Shown: positions 41,387 through 55,350, counted from the stretch's first letter. The stretch: 64,000 bases of DNA from Salinicoccus cyprini (GCF_007713705.1 NZ_VMSJ01000001.1:372001-436000); one strand, 5' to 3'. Numbers and translations: made by a program. The notes: generated by a model from the sequence alone, not told the origin.

Positions 41387-43090
41387 ATGTCTACAGAAGA
41401 AAATAATAAGAAAGATCTGCGCATCAAAAGTAAAGTCTATACGGAGAGTAATATCAAGGCGCCGAACAGGGCGATGCTTCGTGCTGTCGGTTTTACGGAT
41501 GAAAGCTTTACAAAGCCTCAGATCGGTATCGCAAGTACGTGGGCGGAAGTCACACCATGCAACATCCATCTGAACGAACTTGCTCAGGAGGCGAAGGCCG
41601 GAGCCCGGGAAGCGGGCGGAGTCCCGCTCCAGTTCAATACCATCACCGTCTCCGATGGCATCTCCATGGGTACACAAGGTATGCGCTATTCCCTGCCGTC
41701 ACGTGATCTGATCGCCGATTCCATCGAGACGGTTGTCGGCGCTGAAAATCTGGATGCACTGGTCGCAATCGGGGCATGCGATAAGAATATTCCTGGCTGC
41801 GCGATTGCGATTGCCAACGCTGAAGTGCCGGCAGTATTCGTCTACGGTGGCACAATTGCACCAGGGCAGCACCGCGGGGGAGACATCGATCTTGTCAGTG
41901 TATTCGAAGGGGTCGGCAAGCTGAATGCCGGTGAAATAGATGACGAGGAACTCAATAAGATTGAATGCAGCGCCTGTCCAGGTGCAGGGGCATGCGGTGG
42001 CATGTACACTGCCAATACGATGGCTTCAGCGATGGAGGCGCTTGGACTCAGTCTGCCGGGCAGTGCATCGAATCCGGCTGTATCCGAAGCGAAAGCCAAG
42101 GATGTCAAAGCAGCGGGCGAAGCGGTCTACAAGCTGCTTGAAGCGGGCATCTATCCGAAGGATATCATGACGAAGAAAGCATTTGAGAATGCCATCACTG
42201 TCGTCATGGCGCTCGGTGGATCGACCAATGCCATCCTTCATATCCTGGCGATTGCACATGCCGCGGAAGTGGATCTGACAATCGACGATTTCAACCGTCT
42301 CCAGGAGAAGGTGCCGCATCTTGCCGACCTGAAGCCGAGCGGCCGCTATGTGATGCAGGATCTATACAAGGTGGGCGGCGTCCAGGGTGTCATGAAGATG
42401 CTGCTTAAGGAAGGCTATCTCCATGGCGACTGCCTCACGGTGACAGGGAAGACGATTGCAGAAAATCTTGAAGCAGTCGATGATCTGGCTGAAGGTCAGG
42501 ACGTCATCATGCCATTCGATAATCCAAAGCGTGCAGACGGACCACTCATCGTCCTGAAAGGCAACCTGTCTCCTGTCGGTTCCGTCGCCAAAGTATCCGG
42601 CGTCAAAGTATCCCGTCATGTCGGACCAGCGCGTGTCTTCGACAATGAGAAGGATGCGTCGGATGCAGTACTGAACAACAAAATCAATGAAGGCGACGTC
42701 CTGGTCATCCGCTACGTCGGACCTAAAGGTGGACCGGGCATGCCGGAGATGCTCTCCATTTCTAGTCTGCTCGTCGGCAAAGGACTGGGCGAAAAGGTCG
42801 CACTGCTGACAGATGGACGCTTCTCAGGCGGGACGCATGGTCTTGTTGTCGGCCATATCGCACCGGAAGCACAGAGTGGCGGTCCGATTGCCTTGCTCAA
42901 GGAAGGGGACACGGTCACCATCGATTCCACGAAGAAGGAGATATCCTGTGATGTTTCGGAAGAGGAATTCAAAAACCGCCGCAGCCAGTGGCAGGCGCCA
43001 CCATTGTATAAAAAAGGCGTACTTGGAAAATATGCACACAATGTTACATGTGCTTCCGAGGGCGCTGTAACAGACTATCTGAATAAGTAG
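41387..43090 (+). CDS. ilvD: dihydroxy-acid dehydratase
   Basis: IlvD dehydrates 2,3-dihydroxy-3-methyl acids to the 2-keto acids of valine and isoleucine synthesis using an Fe-S cluster. The 567-residue protein has [30 protein letters not shown] with a cluster Cys, and the C-terminal [29 protein letters not shown] precedes ATG 41387. A strong hairpin follows the gene, so unlike the S. aureus operon it appears to be a separate unit from ilvB. Confidence 0.97.
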   Translation: MSTEENNKKDLRIKSKVYTESNIKAPNRAMLRAVGFTDESFTKPQIGIASTWAEVTPCNIHLNELAQEAKAGAREAGGVPLQFNTITVSDGISMGTQGMRYSLPSRDLIADSIETVVGAENLDALVAIGACDKNIPGCAIAIANAEVPAVFVYGGTIAPGQHRGGDIDLVSVFEGVGKLNAGEIDDEELNKIECSACPGAGACGGMYTANTMASAMEALGLSLPGSASNPAVSEAKAKDVKAAGEAVYKLLEAGIYPKDIMTKKAFENAITVVMALGGSTNAILHILAIAHAAEVDLTIDDFNRLQEKVPHLADLKPSGRYVMQDLYKVGGVQGVMKMLLKEGYLHGDCLTVTGKTIAENLEAVDDLAEGQDVIMPFDNPKRADGPLIVLKGNLSPVGSVAKVSGVKVSRHVGPARVFDNEKDASDAVLNNKINEGDVLVIRYVGPKGGPGMPEMLSISSLLVGKGLGEKVALLTDGRFSGGTHGLVVGHIAPEAQSGGPIALLKEGDTVTIDSTKKEISCDVSEEEFKNRRSQWQAPPLYKKGVLGKYAHNVTCASEGAVTDYLNK

Positions 43091-43097
43091 CAGCAGC

Positions 43098-43126
43098 TGC
43101 ACGGCACTCATGTGCCGTGCATTTTC
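43098..43126 (+). terminator. rho-independent terminator of ilvD
   Basis: TGCACGGCAC (43098-43107), loop TCAT, GTGCCGTGCA (43112-43121), then TTTTC. Confidence 0.75.
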
Positions 43127-43183
43127 ATGCTCTGATGCCTTATTTCTGCAAAAATCAATAAAAAACTTAATTTTTTCTAAACG

Positions 43184-43320
43184 TTGACATGACAACATTG
43201 TAAACGGTTACATTATCAGAAATATTAGATAATTTAAATAAATTCATAAATCAACGGTTGATTTATCGTTTCATTCGTTATAAGATTACTGTCAATATCA
43301 CGTATCAGAAATATCTGATA
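43184..43320 (+). promoter_or_regulatory. ilvB operon promoter region with two CodY-like/palindromic boxes
   Basis: TTGACA at 43184-43189 is followed at 19 bp by a -10-like TACATT (43209-43214). Overlapping this is 43211-43225, an 11/15 match to the CodY box around CAGAAA. A second related element, TATCAGAAATATCTGATA (43303-43320), is an inverted repeat with 6-bp arms. The two boxes share TATCAGAAATAT. They may bind CodY or another repressor. Confidence 0.45.
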
Positions 43321-43326
43321 ACTAAA

Positions 43327-43629
43327 ACGACGATGGGAACGTAGAGGAAAGATGGAGCGATTACCAGAGACCCGGGACATGCTGGAAACCGGGATCGACA
43401 CTTTCTTCTATCTCGACCCAGAGTGCCGGATTGAAAGTTCCTTGAGTAGGTTCGGCCGGGTGTACACCACCCGTTACCAAAACGGACTTTATATAAAGTC
43501 CATAAGGCATGCTTCGCAAGAAGGATGTAAAACTGGGTGGTACCGTGAAACAGCTCTTTTCGCCCCATGATATGCCTGCAGTCTGATCTGCGGGTGGCTT
43601 GTGGGAGAGAAGGGCTGTTTTTTATTTCA
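43327..43629 (+). ncRNA. T-box riboswitch upstream of ilvB
   Basis: The leader shows stem I (GGGAACG...AGTTCC region with the AGAGA bulge and distal loop near 43365-43400), the T-box core GGGTGGTACCGTGAA (about 43535-43549), and a terminator. In the terminator AACAGCTCTTTTC (43549-43561) pairs with GAGAAGGGCTGTT (43607-43619), followed by a run of T. The T-box core partly overlaps the 5' terminator arm, as needed for antitermination. In the predicted specifier bulge, TATCTCGA allows CTC (Leu, followed by a purine, preferred) or ATC (Ile). Uncharged tRNA would switch on ilvB-leuD. Confidence 0.85.
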
Positions 43630-43679
43630 GTGGCCGAACCGATGAATTATTTGAAGATCTATTAAGGAGGTAAGTGGTA

Positions 43680-48528
<4,849 letters not shown>

Positions 48529-48551
48529 AAAAAGAAGTGGAGGCGTTCGAG

Positions 48552-49658
48552 ATGAGGAAAGAAGTAGTTCTACTACCTGGTGACGGAGTCGGTCAGGAGA
48601 TCATGAAAGGTGCCAGGACAGTACTGGAAACTGTGGCGAGTGAATACGACCATGAATTTGTATTTCATGAGCATGCCATCGGCGGCGATGCCATCGACCG
48701 CTATGGCGTACCGCTGCCGGATGACACAGTGAAGGCATGCGAAGCGGCAGATGCGGTGCTGCTCGGTGCAGTCGGTGGTCCGAAGTGGGATGATATGCCC
48801 GCTGACAAGCGCCCGGAAAAAGGGCTGCTCGGCATCCGCAAAAGACTCGGACTTTTTGCCAACCTGCGGCCTGTCCAGGGATTTGGTCCACTTGTCCATG
48901 CGTCTCCACTCAAGACCGAACTGGTTGATGGATGCGATATCCTCATCGTCCGTGAACTGACCGGCGGCCTTTATTTCGGTGAACCGAGCGGCCGCAGTGA
49001 AGATGGGCAGTCGGTAGTGGATACACTGTCCTACACGCGTGAAGAGATTGAACGTATTGTGGAGAAGGGCTTCGAGGCTGCGCAGATGAGAAGCGGGCAT
49101 CTGACATCCGTCGATAAGGCGAATGTACTCGAATCCAGTCGCATGTGGCGGGAAGTCGTCAATGAAAAGGCGGCGGACTACCCGGATGTGACAGTGGAAC
49201 ACCAGCTGGTCGATTCTGCAGCGATGAAGCTCATCACCAACCCGAAGCATTTCGATGTCATTGTTACCGAGAACCTTTTCGGTGATATTCTGAGTGATGA
49301 AGCATCGGTGCTCACCGGCTCGCTCGGCATGCTGCCTTCAGCAAGTGTCCGGACAGATGGAGTCGGACTCTATGAACCGGTCCACGGGTCTGCCCCGGAT
49401 ATTGCAGGTCAGGGCATCGTCAATCCGCTCGGTATGATCCTCTCCACTGCCATGATGCTGAAGTATTCATTCGGTATGGAGAAGGAAGCCGAAGAGATTG
49501 AGCGCGCGGTCAGCCAGACTCTCGCTGACGGGTATCATACCCGCGATCTCGATGTAGAAGGTGGCAAAGTCGTCGATACAGAAGGTATAATCGGCAAAGT
49601 CATTGATCATCTCTCCACAGAAAGCATTTCAAATTCAATCTGCAGTTCTTATATGTAA
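48552..49658 (+). CDS. leuB: 3-isopropylmalate dehydrogenase
   Basis: LeuB oxidatively decarboxylates 3-isopropylmalate with NAD+. The 368-residue protein has VLLPGDGVGQEIM, LLGAVGGPKWD, RELTGGLYFG, the catalytic region DKANVLESSRMWREVV, and the NAD motif YEPVHGSAPDIAGQGIVNPLG. The C-terminus runs slightly past the family norm (SISNSICSSYM). ATG 48552 has GGAGG 8 nt upstream; the GTG at 48537 overlaps that RBS and is rejected. Confidence 0.96.
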   Translation: MRKEVVLLPGDGVGQEIMKGARTVLETVASEYDHEFVFHEHAIGGDAIDRYGVPLPDDTVKACEAADAVLLGAVGGPKWDDMPADKRPEKGLLGIRKRLGLFANLRPVQGFGPLVHASPLKTELVDGCDILIVRELTGGLYFGEPSGRSEDGQSVVDTLSYTREEIERIVEKGFEAAQMRSGHLTSVDKANVLESSRMWREVVNEKAADYPDVTVEHQLVDSAAMKLITNPKHFDVIVTENLFGDILSDEASVLTGSLGMLPSASVRTDGVGLYEPVHGSAPDIAGQGIVNPLGMILSTAMMLKYSFGMEKEAEEIERAVSQTLADGYHTRDLDVEGGKVVDTEGIIGKVIDHLSTESISNSICSSYM

Positions 49659-49676
49659 GGAAAAGGTGTGTAGAAT

Positions 49677-51086
49677 ATGGGAAAAGGAAAAACGGTAATT
49701 GAAAAGATATGGGAAACCCACGTTGTTCATAGTGAACCGGAAAAACCGGATCTGATCTACATAGATCAGCATCTCGTTCACGAAGTGACATCTCCACAGG
49801 CATTCGAAGGCCTCAGGCTCAATAACCGCAAGGTGCGGCGCCCGGACTTGACATATGCCACGATGGACCACAACGTGCCGACGGCCAACCGGGAAGTGAT
49901 CAAGGATGAAATTTCCAGAACGCAGATGGAGACTCTGAGAAGAAACTGTGAGGAATTCGGTATCGAGCTCGCTGATATGCATCATCCGGATCAGGGCATC
50001 GTCCACGTCATCGGTCCCCAGCTCGGGCTGACCCAGCCGGGCAGGACAATCGTATGCGGTGACAGCCATACATCTACACATGGTGCTTTCGGGGCGCTGG
50101 CATTCGGTATCGGCACAAGCGAAGTGGAGCATGTGCTTGCGACGCAGACACTGATGCAGAGCCGTCCAAAGACGATGAATGTAAAAGTGAACGGCGACCT
50201 GCCTGCCGGTGTCACCGCAAAGGATCTGATTCTTGCGATCATCGCCAAATTCGGCGTCAAGTTCGGAACAGGGCATGTCATCGAGTATACGGGCGAAGCG
50301 ATTCGCAGCCTGTCGATGGAAGGCCGCATGACAGTGTGCAACATGTCCATCGAGGGCGGTGCCCGTGCGGGTCTGATCAGTCCGGATGAAACGACTGTCG
50401 AATTCCTGCGGGGCAGGGAATACGTGCCTGAAGGTGAAGCATTTGAACAAAAGACCAAGGAGTGGCTGTCACTCGCTTCCGATCGGGATGCATCCTATGA
50501 TATGACACTGGAAATCGATGCCCAGGAAGTCGAGCCTCAGGTCTCCTGGGGAACGAATCCGAGCATGGTTGTGCCGGTCAGTGGACACACACCTTCCATT
50601 GATGATGTTGAAAATAAGGATGAAGTCCGGCGTGCCCTCGAGTACATGGGACTTCAGGAGAATCAGCCGATCACTTCGATCGAAGTCGATCACGTATTCA
50701 TCGGTTCCTGTACAAACTCAAGACTGCCAGACCTGGTCAATGCAGCCAATATCGTCAAAGGCCATAAGGTGAAGCAGGGCGTCCGTGCCATCGTTGTACC
50801 GGGTTCATTCAGTGTCAAGCTACAGGCTGAAGAACTCGGTATAGACCAGGTATTCAAAGATGCCGGATTCGAATGGCGCGAGTCGGGATGCAGCATGTGC
50901 CTCGCGATGAATGACGATGTCGTACCGGCTGGCGGACGCTGCGCTTCCACTTCCAACCGCAATTTTGAAGGCCGCCAGGGCAGCGGGGCACGAACACACC
51001 TTGTCAGCCCTGAAATGGCAGCCGTTGCAGCGATTGAAGGCAACTTCATGGACGTCAGAAAATTTCAGACCGGTGTGCTGAGCTAG
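49677..51086 (+). CDS. leuC: 3-isopropylmalate dehydratase large subunit
   Basis: LeuC is the aconitase-family [4Fe-4S] subunit of isopropylmalate isomerase. The 469-residue protein has [40 protein letters not shown] (first cluster Cys) and [12 protein letters not shown] (two cluster Cys). It acts with LeuD, encoded 11 bp downstream. Confidence 0.97.
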   Translation: MGKGKTVIEKIWETHVVHSEPEKPDLIYIDQHLVHEVTSPQAFEGLRLNNRKVRRPDLTYATMDHNVPTANREVIKDEISRTQMETLRRNCEEFGIELADMHHPDQGIVHVIGPQLGLTQPGRTIVCGDSHTSTHGAFGALAFGIGTSEVEHVLATQTLMQSRPKTMNVKVNGDLPAGVTAKDLILAIIAKFGVKFGTGHVIEYTGEAIRSLSMEGRMTVCNMSIEGGARAGLISPDETTVEFLRGREYVPEGEAFEQKTKEWLSLASDRDASYDMTLEIDAQEVEPQVSWGTNPSMVVPVSGHTPSIDDVENKDEVRRALEYMGLQENQPITSIEVDHVFIGSCTNSRLPDLVNAANIVKGHKVKQGVRAIVVPGSFSVKLQAEELGIDQVFKDAGFEWRESGCSMCLAMNDDVVPAGGRCASTSNRNFEGRQGSGARTHLVSPEMAAVAAIEGNFMDVRKFQTGVLS

Positions 51087-51097
51087 GAGGAATTCAT

Positions 51098-51688
51098 ATG
51101 GAAGCAATCAAAGAACATACAGGTAAAGTTTTCCCACTCGACCGCAGTAATGTGGACACGGACCAGATCATCCCGAAGCAGTTCCTGAAACGTGTAGAAC
51201 GGACAGGCTTCGGCCAATTCGTCTTCTATAACTGGCGTTTTGATGATGATGGCAATACAAAATCCAACTTCGAGCTGGACAGTGACAAGTACAAGGATGC
51301 ATCCATTCTGGTTGCCGGTGAGAACTTCGGCTGCGGTTCCTCCAGGGAACACGCGCCATGGGCATTGCTTGATTTCGGCTTCAAGGTCATCATCGCTCCA
51401 AGTTTTGCCGACATATTCTACAACAATGCCTTCAAGAACGGCATCATCCTGATCAAGGCGGATGAGACGCAGATAGAGGAATGGATGGCACAGGCTAAGG
51501 ATGGCACATTCCATCCGCATGTCGACCTTGTGAACCAGACAATTTCCGATGGAGAAAAGCAGGTGCCGTTCGACATCCCTTCGTATCATAAGGAAAAGCT
51601 TCTGAATGGCTGGGATGATATTGCACTGACACTGCTGCTTGACGACAAGATCAAGGCATACGAAGAGAAGCAGGCTGCCAGAGTCTGA
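51098..51688 (+). CDS. leuD: 3-isopropylmalate dehydratase small subunit
   Basis: The 196-residue swivel-domain partner of LeuC. Characteristic motifs are DRSNVDTDQIIPKQFLKRVERTGFG and NFGCGSSREHAPWALLDFGFKVIIAPSFADIFYNN. TAGGAGGAATTC precedes the ATG. Confidence 0.96.
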   Translation: MEAIKEHTGKVFPLDRSNVDTDQIIPKQFLKRVERTGFGQFVFYNWRFDDDGNTKSNFELDSDKYKDASILVAGENFGCGSSREHAPWALLDFGFKVIIAPSFADIFYNNAFKNGIILIKADETQIEEWMAQAKDGTFHPHVDLVNQTISDGEKQVPFDIPSYHKEKLLNGWDDIALTLLLDDKIKAYEEKQAARV

Positions 51689-51761
51689 CTGCTTCATTAA
51701 TAATGGGATCAATCATAAAAATAGATGATGTCCAACTAAAATTATCGAGGAGTGTGACCGC

Positions 51762-52768
51762 ATGGGGATTTCCTGACTGGTGGATTAGTCCACGACGCCT
51801 GGGGGCGTCTGGATCATATTGTCCATCACACAACGTTACGTACGTCAGCTACAACGAATAAGCGCACACAGAAAAATGTCTACTTTAAAATGGAGAACCA
51901 GCAGAAGACAGGTGCTTTCAAATTCAGAGGTGCCAGCTATAAGCTGATGCGTCTGACGGACGAGCAGCTTGCCTGTGGTGTGATCACGGCTTCCGCCGGC
52001 AATCATGCCCAGGGGCTCGCGCTGGCTGCCTACAAGCTTGGTGTGAAAGCAACAATCTACATGGCAGAGTCCACGCCGGACGCCAAGGTGGAGGCGACGA
52101 GAGGATATGGTGCCGAGGTCGTTCTGATAGGAGAAAGTTTCCAGGAGGCCTATGAAGCATCAGTGGAGCATCAGAAGAAATGCGGTGCGACCTACGTCCA
52201 TCCTTTCGATGACTACGACATCATGGCAGGACAGGGAACGATTGCACTCGAGCTTCTGGAACAGGAAAGCAGAATCGATACCATCATGGTACCAATCGGT
52301 GGTGGCGGACTTATCAGTGGTATTGCAGTCGCTGCCAAATCCGTAAAACCGAATATCAGAGTGATCGGTGTGCAGGCAGCATCTGCTGCAGCAACACATA
52401 CCGCCTATCATGAAGGTGCCGTGAAAAAGCTGGACAAGGTCTCCACGATTGCGGAAGGAATTGCTGTAAAGCAGCCGGGGGAAAAGACGCTCCCGATCAT
52501 CAGACATTATGTTGATGATATCATCACAGTGAGTGAAGCGGAAATTGCCCATGCCATCATCTATATGCTCGAGCGCGGCAAGACACTGGTCGAAGGTGCT
52601 GGTGCAGCAGGGCTGGCAGGGCTGTTGTCGCATAATGACAAGATCGATTCCAGACATTGTGGCGTAATCGTCAGTGGCGGGAATCTGGATATCAGCAAGC
52701 TCTCTCATATCCAGGCGCTGGCCAGGCAGCTGAAGCCCGAAGTTTCACACAAGGCCCTCGTATTGTAG
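51762..52768 (+). pseudogene. ilvA: threonine dehydratase (IlvA/TdcB type) with a 1-nt frameshift just after the start codon
   Basis: PLP enzyme deaminating threonine to 2-ketobutyrate for isoleucine synthesis. The main frame (ATG 51890 to 52768) has the PLP-lysine motif TGAFKFRGASYK, SAGNHAQGLAL, VPIGGGGLISGI and VSGGNLD, and lacks a C-terminal ACT domain. However, this frame continues upstream to 51761 with good family sequence (LVHDAWGRLDHIVHHTTLRT) and no start codon. A well-placed GAGGAG (51748-51753) and ATG 51762 open a different frame that stops after four codons. One more G in the GGGG run at 51764-51767 would join them into a 335-residue enzyme. It may be a real mutation or a homopolymer error. 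Without repair, starting at 51890 would lose about 43 residues and has no RBS. Confidence 0.75.
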
Positions 52769-52800
52769 ATCGGATCTGAAGTGATTTCTGAATACAACCA

Positions 52801-52838
52801 AACAAGCCGTCATCCTGAGATGACGGGTTGTTTTTTCT
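52801..52838. terminator. terminator after the ilv-leu operon
   Basis: AACAAGCCGTCATC (52801-52814), loop CTGA, GATGACGGGTTGTT (52819-52832) with one wobble, followed by TTTT. It may also end the convergent UPF0637 gene. Confidence 0.85.
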
Positions 52839-52891
52839 GGATGATGGGGTCTGTGTGGTTCATACATTGAAAAGTATACGAAATACTGATT

Positions 52892-53500
52892 CTAGTACAG
52901 ACGAACCAGTTCCTGCAGAACTGCTTCCAGTTCATAGATGAATACATTATCATTATCCAGTATGCTGTTTGATGGCAGGTAGCTTTTCCCGATGAGGAGC
53001 TCTGCATTTTTCTGGTTCTTCAGTTTGACAAGTGCTGCTTTAAGATCGTCATCACTCAGATCTTTGAGCGGCGCCTTCTCAGGCTTCATATGGTTCATGG
53101 AAAAGACATAGTTATCCGGCATCGACTGTATCTGGTCGATCCGATCGAGCCACTTGTCTGCAACTGCAGTCTTGTCGGCTGTCTCGTATATGACGCCATA
53201 CATGCAGAAGGCGTGGTCGCCAAACAGTCCGATCTGGAAATGGGGCAGCATCTTATAGCCCCTCGGATTGGTACTGAAGCTCACCCAAGTGTCATCGGGC
53301 GGGTTGACCGTGCGTCTTGCGTGCTGAGCCACATGGGCATAATGCTGATCACCGGTTATTTCAGTCAGGTAATCGCTGAAGTGTTCACCGAGCTTGACCA
53401 GCTTTGGGCGGATGTTCTTTTTCAGTTCGGTCATTCGCGGTTCAAGACCCTCAATATCAAATACTTTAAAATCATCATTGGTAAAACGGTAATCAGGCAT
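52892..53500 (-). CDS. UPF0637 (DUF1054) family protein, YktB-like
   Basis: A 202-residue soluble protein. The conserved HYAHVAQHARRTVNPPDDTWVSF and PHFQIGLFGDHAFCMYGVIYE segments match the UPF0637/YktB family. Function unknown. AAAGGAGTAGTAAA precedes ATG 53500 on the minus strand. A promoter TTGACA (53554-53549), 18 bp, TATAAG (53530-53525) lies just upstream. Divergent from the next gene. Confidence 0.9.
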   Translation of the reverse strand: MPDYRFTNDDFKVFDIEGLEPRMTELKKNIRPKLVKLGEHFSDYLTEITGDQHYAHVAQHARRTVNPPDDTWVSFSTNPRGYKMLPHFQIGLFGDHAFCMYGVIYETADKTAVADKWLDRIDQIQSMPDNYVFSMNHMKPEKAPLKDLSDDDLKAALVKLKNQKNAELLIGKSYLPSNSILDNDNVFIYELEAVLQELVRLY

Positions 53501-53576
53501 TTTACTACTCCTTTCAGGTCATTACTTATATGATAGAATAAGTAGTGTTGTCAATCAATTATTTGGAGTGGATGGA

Positions 53577-54395
53577 ATGGAAATATACGAATTTGGACAA
53601 CGTCTGATCAAAGAAGCAGGAGAATTTGTCCGACAGCGCATGCTGGAGGATTTCCGTGTGGATTCCAAATTGAATCCGAACGACCTTGTAACGGACGTAG
53701 ACCGCGAAACAGAAACCTTCATATACGACCGTATAAATGAAATGTACCCGGACCATCACATCATTGGAGAAGAAGGGCATGGTACAGAAATTGATGATGC
53801 CTCGGGCGTCCTATGGATAGTGGACCCAATCGACGGTACGTTGAATTTCGTGCATCAGCTCCAGAACTTCGCCATTTCCATTGGTGTCTATATCGATGGG
53901 GAAAAGCATTGTGGCCTGATTCTCGATGTGATGAACGATACGCTCTATCATGCCCAGTCGGGCAAAGGTGCATACATGGATGATAGGCGCCTTGAACCAA
54001 TCGGCAGCACTGAACTTGCCACGTCTCTCGTCAGTCTCAATCCGAACTGGGTGATCAAGGAAAGAATCGGTTCCGCATTCGCGGGAGTGGTGAAGGATGC
54101 CCGCAGCACCCGTTCATATGGCTCCGCGGCACTCGATCTGGCGTACACTGCAACAGGCATCGTCAGCGCAACGCTTTTCTTCCGTCTCCATCCATGGGAC
54201 TATGCCGCTGGCATGATCATCATCGATGAAGTCGGGGGCAGAACGACGAATCTGCTCGGCGAAGAAATAGATATACTTCATAAGGATAGTATTCTGGCTG
54301 GAAATCGGGCATTGCATGGAGAACTTGTACAGTACTTTGCAGATGATGAAGCATTCATCGAGGCCCATAGGCACGTTCACGGTGAGAAGAAGTAG
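53577..54395 (+). CDS. inositol monophosphatase family protein (SuhB-like)
   Basis: The 272-residue Mg2+-dependent phosphatase has GEEGHG (metal Glu), WIVDPIDGTLNFVHQ (the DPIDGT metal motif), and HPWDYAAGMIIIDEVGG with the third metal Asp. The true substrate may be inositol phosphate, 3'-phosphoadenosine phosphate or another sugar phosphate. GGAG lies 8 nt before ATG 53577. Its 3' end overlaps the convergent minus-strand gene by 19 bp. Confidence 0.9.
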   Translation: MEIYEFGQRLIKEAGEFVRQRMLEDFRVDSKLNPNDLVTDVDRETETFIYDRINEMYPDHHIIGEEGHGTEIDDASGVLWIVDPIDGTLNFVHQLQNFAISIGVYIDGEKHCGLILDVMNDTLYHAQSGKGAYMDDRRLEPIGSTELATSLVSLNPNWVIKERIGSAFAGVVKDARSTRSYGSAALDLAYTATGIVSATLFFRLHPWDYAAGMIIIDEVGGRTTNLLGEEIDILHKDSILAGNRALHGELVQYFADDEAFIEAHRHVHGEKK

Positions 54396-54706
54396 ATTCT
54401 CTTACGATGTTCAAGTCTTCTGAAGTTGGCGTGTATGATCTTCTGCAGTGTGTATTCGGAGACGGCCAGCTTCAGATGATCCATAATATCGCGTCTTTTA
54501 TAAATATCACCCGGATAGAGGAGATCAAGCCTTGTAAAGTAGTCGGCGGCAATCCGCTGGACCGACTCCACCTGACCGCATCGGCCGCACTTCCCGATGC
54601 TGCCGCCGATGGCCTGCCAGTCGAAAGCATGGCATCGCCTGCATTTGATGCCGCGGCGGATATTGCGCGTAACGATGGGCAGGGGCACCCGCGCCTTCAG
54701 CATCAT
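54377..54706 (-). CDS. zinc-ribbon C-terminal half of a split NERD-like protein
   Basis: The 109-residue frame begins at ATG 54706, overlapping the upstream ORF stop as ATGA. It contains KCRRC and KCGRCG, a CxxC...CxxC zinc ribbon, and a basic helical tail. The order and spacing match the C-terminal third of the NERD protein at 1250-2221. The frame is also open upstream of the ATG to the A-AAA-AAG heptamer at 54733-54727, so it can be joined to the preceding ORF by a -1 shift. It could alternatively be translated separately by coupling. Confidence 0.7.
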   Translation of the reverse strand: MMLKARVPLPIVTRNIRRGIKCRRCHAFDWQAIGGSIGKCGRCGQVESVQRIAADYFTRLDLLYPGDIYKRRDIMDHLKLAVSEYTLQKIIHANFRRLEHRKRIYFFSP

Positions 54707-54733
54707 GTCGAGGCGGGGTGATGGTTCTTTTTT
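54686..54733 (-). promoter_or_regulatory. candidate programmed -1 ribosomal frameshift signal
   Basis: On the minus strand the heptamer A-AAA-AAG (54733-54727) is in the zero-frame phase of the upstream ORF. A 6-nt spacer (54726-54721) follows, then a hairpin: CACCCCGCCT (54720-54711), 14-nt loop, AGGCGCGGGTG (54696-54686), pairing over 10 bp with one bulged C. A -1 slip enters the frame of the zinc-ribbon ORF with no intervening stop. The heptamer is the one used in E. coli dnaX. Confidence 0.65.
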
Positions 54734-55260
54734 CTGATCACCGCAGAGTGTTCAATGGCTTTCAGGTAGTAGGGAAGATTCTGTTCTTCAAGAAACAGGT
54801 CGGAACGTTTTCCCTTCATCCTGAAGGCTTTGTTCATCATGACGTACTTGAGTATGATGGGGCGCTGATACTTGCCTTCGTCGATGAGCTGCTCTCTGAA
54901 CATATCGAAAAGCTGTCTGCTGCGATTGAGGTCAAGCACAGCTTCGTGCGACATATTGCACAGGATGTTGAAGGGGTTGATGTAGTATTCTCCTTCCAGG
55001 TCATGGAGCACGAACAGGTAGTAGCAGTAGTCGGTGACGATGAGTACATTGACGATCTCCATCCTCTTATCAACAAGGATTTCGGCATGCCAGTGGATGA
55101 ACATGTTGCTCGTCTTTATTTTCATCAAGTACTGTTCGAACCGGGCTTCAAGCTTCTCCATCCGCTGCATCGCTTCGTATTCAATCACTTCACTTTCTGA
55201 AAATGGCAGTCTATTATACAGGAATTCATATACTTTCAGTCGGTCCGGCTTATCTCTCAT
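54703..55260 (-). CDS. degenerate NERD-domain half of a split protein
   Basis: The 185-residue frame aligns by eye with the N-terminal two thirds of the NERD protein at 1250-2221. At the active-site positions it has IVN (69-71) for QVD and VLH (84-86) for DVK, so the catalytic Asp, Asp and Lys are lost. GAGGGGG precedes ATG 55260. It terminates seven codons after a slippery heptamer. A -1 shift there would give a 294-residue NERD/zinc-ribbon protein, near the 323 residues of the intact paralogue. Function unknown; binding without cleavage is a guess. Confidence 0.7.
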   Translation of the reverse strand: MRDKPDRLKVYEFLYNRLPFSESEVIEYEAMQRMEKLEARFEQYLMKIKTSNMFIHWHAEILVDKRMEIVNVLIVTDYCYYLFVLHDLEGEYYINPFNILCNMSHEAVLDLNRSRQLFDMFREQLIDEGKYQRPIILKYVMMNKAFRMKGKRSDLFLEEQNLPYYLKAIEHSAVIRKKNHHPAST

Positions 55261-55350
55261 GGCATTGCCCCCTCTGTTATGATGGCTTAATTGTTCAGCA
55301 TGGGGCGATTCTGGTCAAAGTACGGATTCAAGAAAATTGCCATGAAAAAA

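Noticed and set aside
49635-50450. 271-codon minus-strand frame
   Set aside because: Antisense shadow of leuC, rich in His, Arg and Cys without recognisable family.
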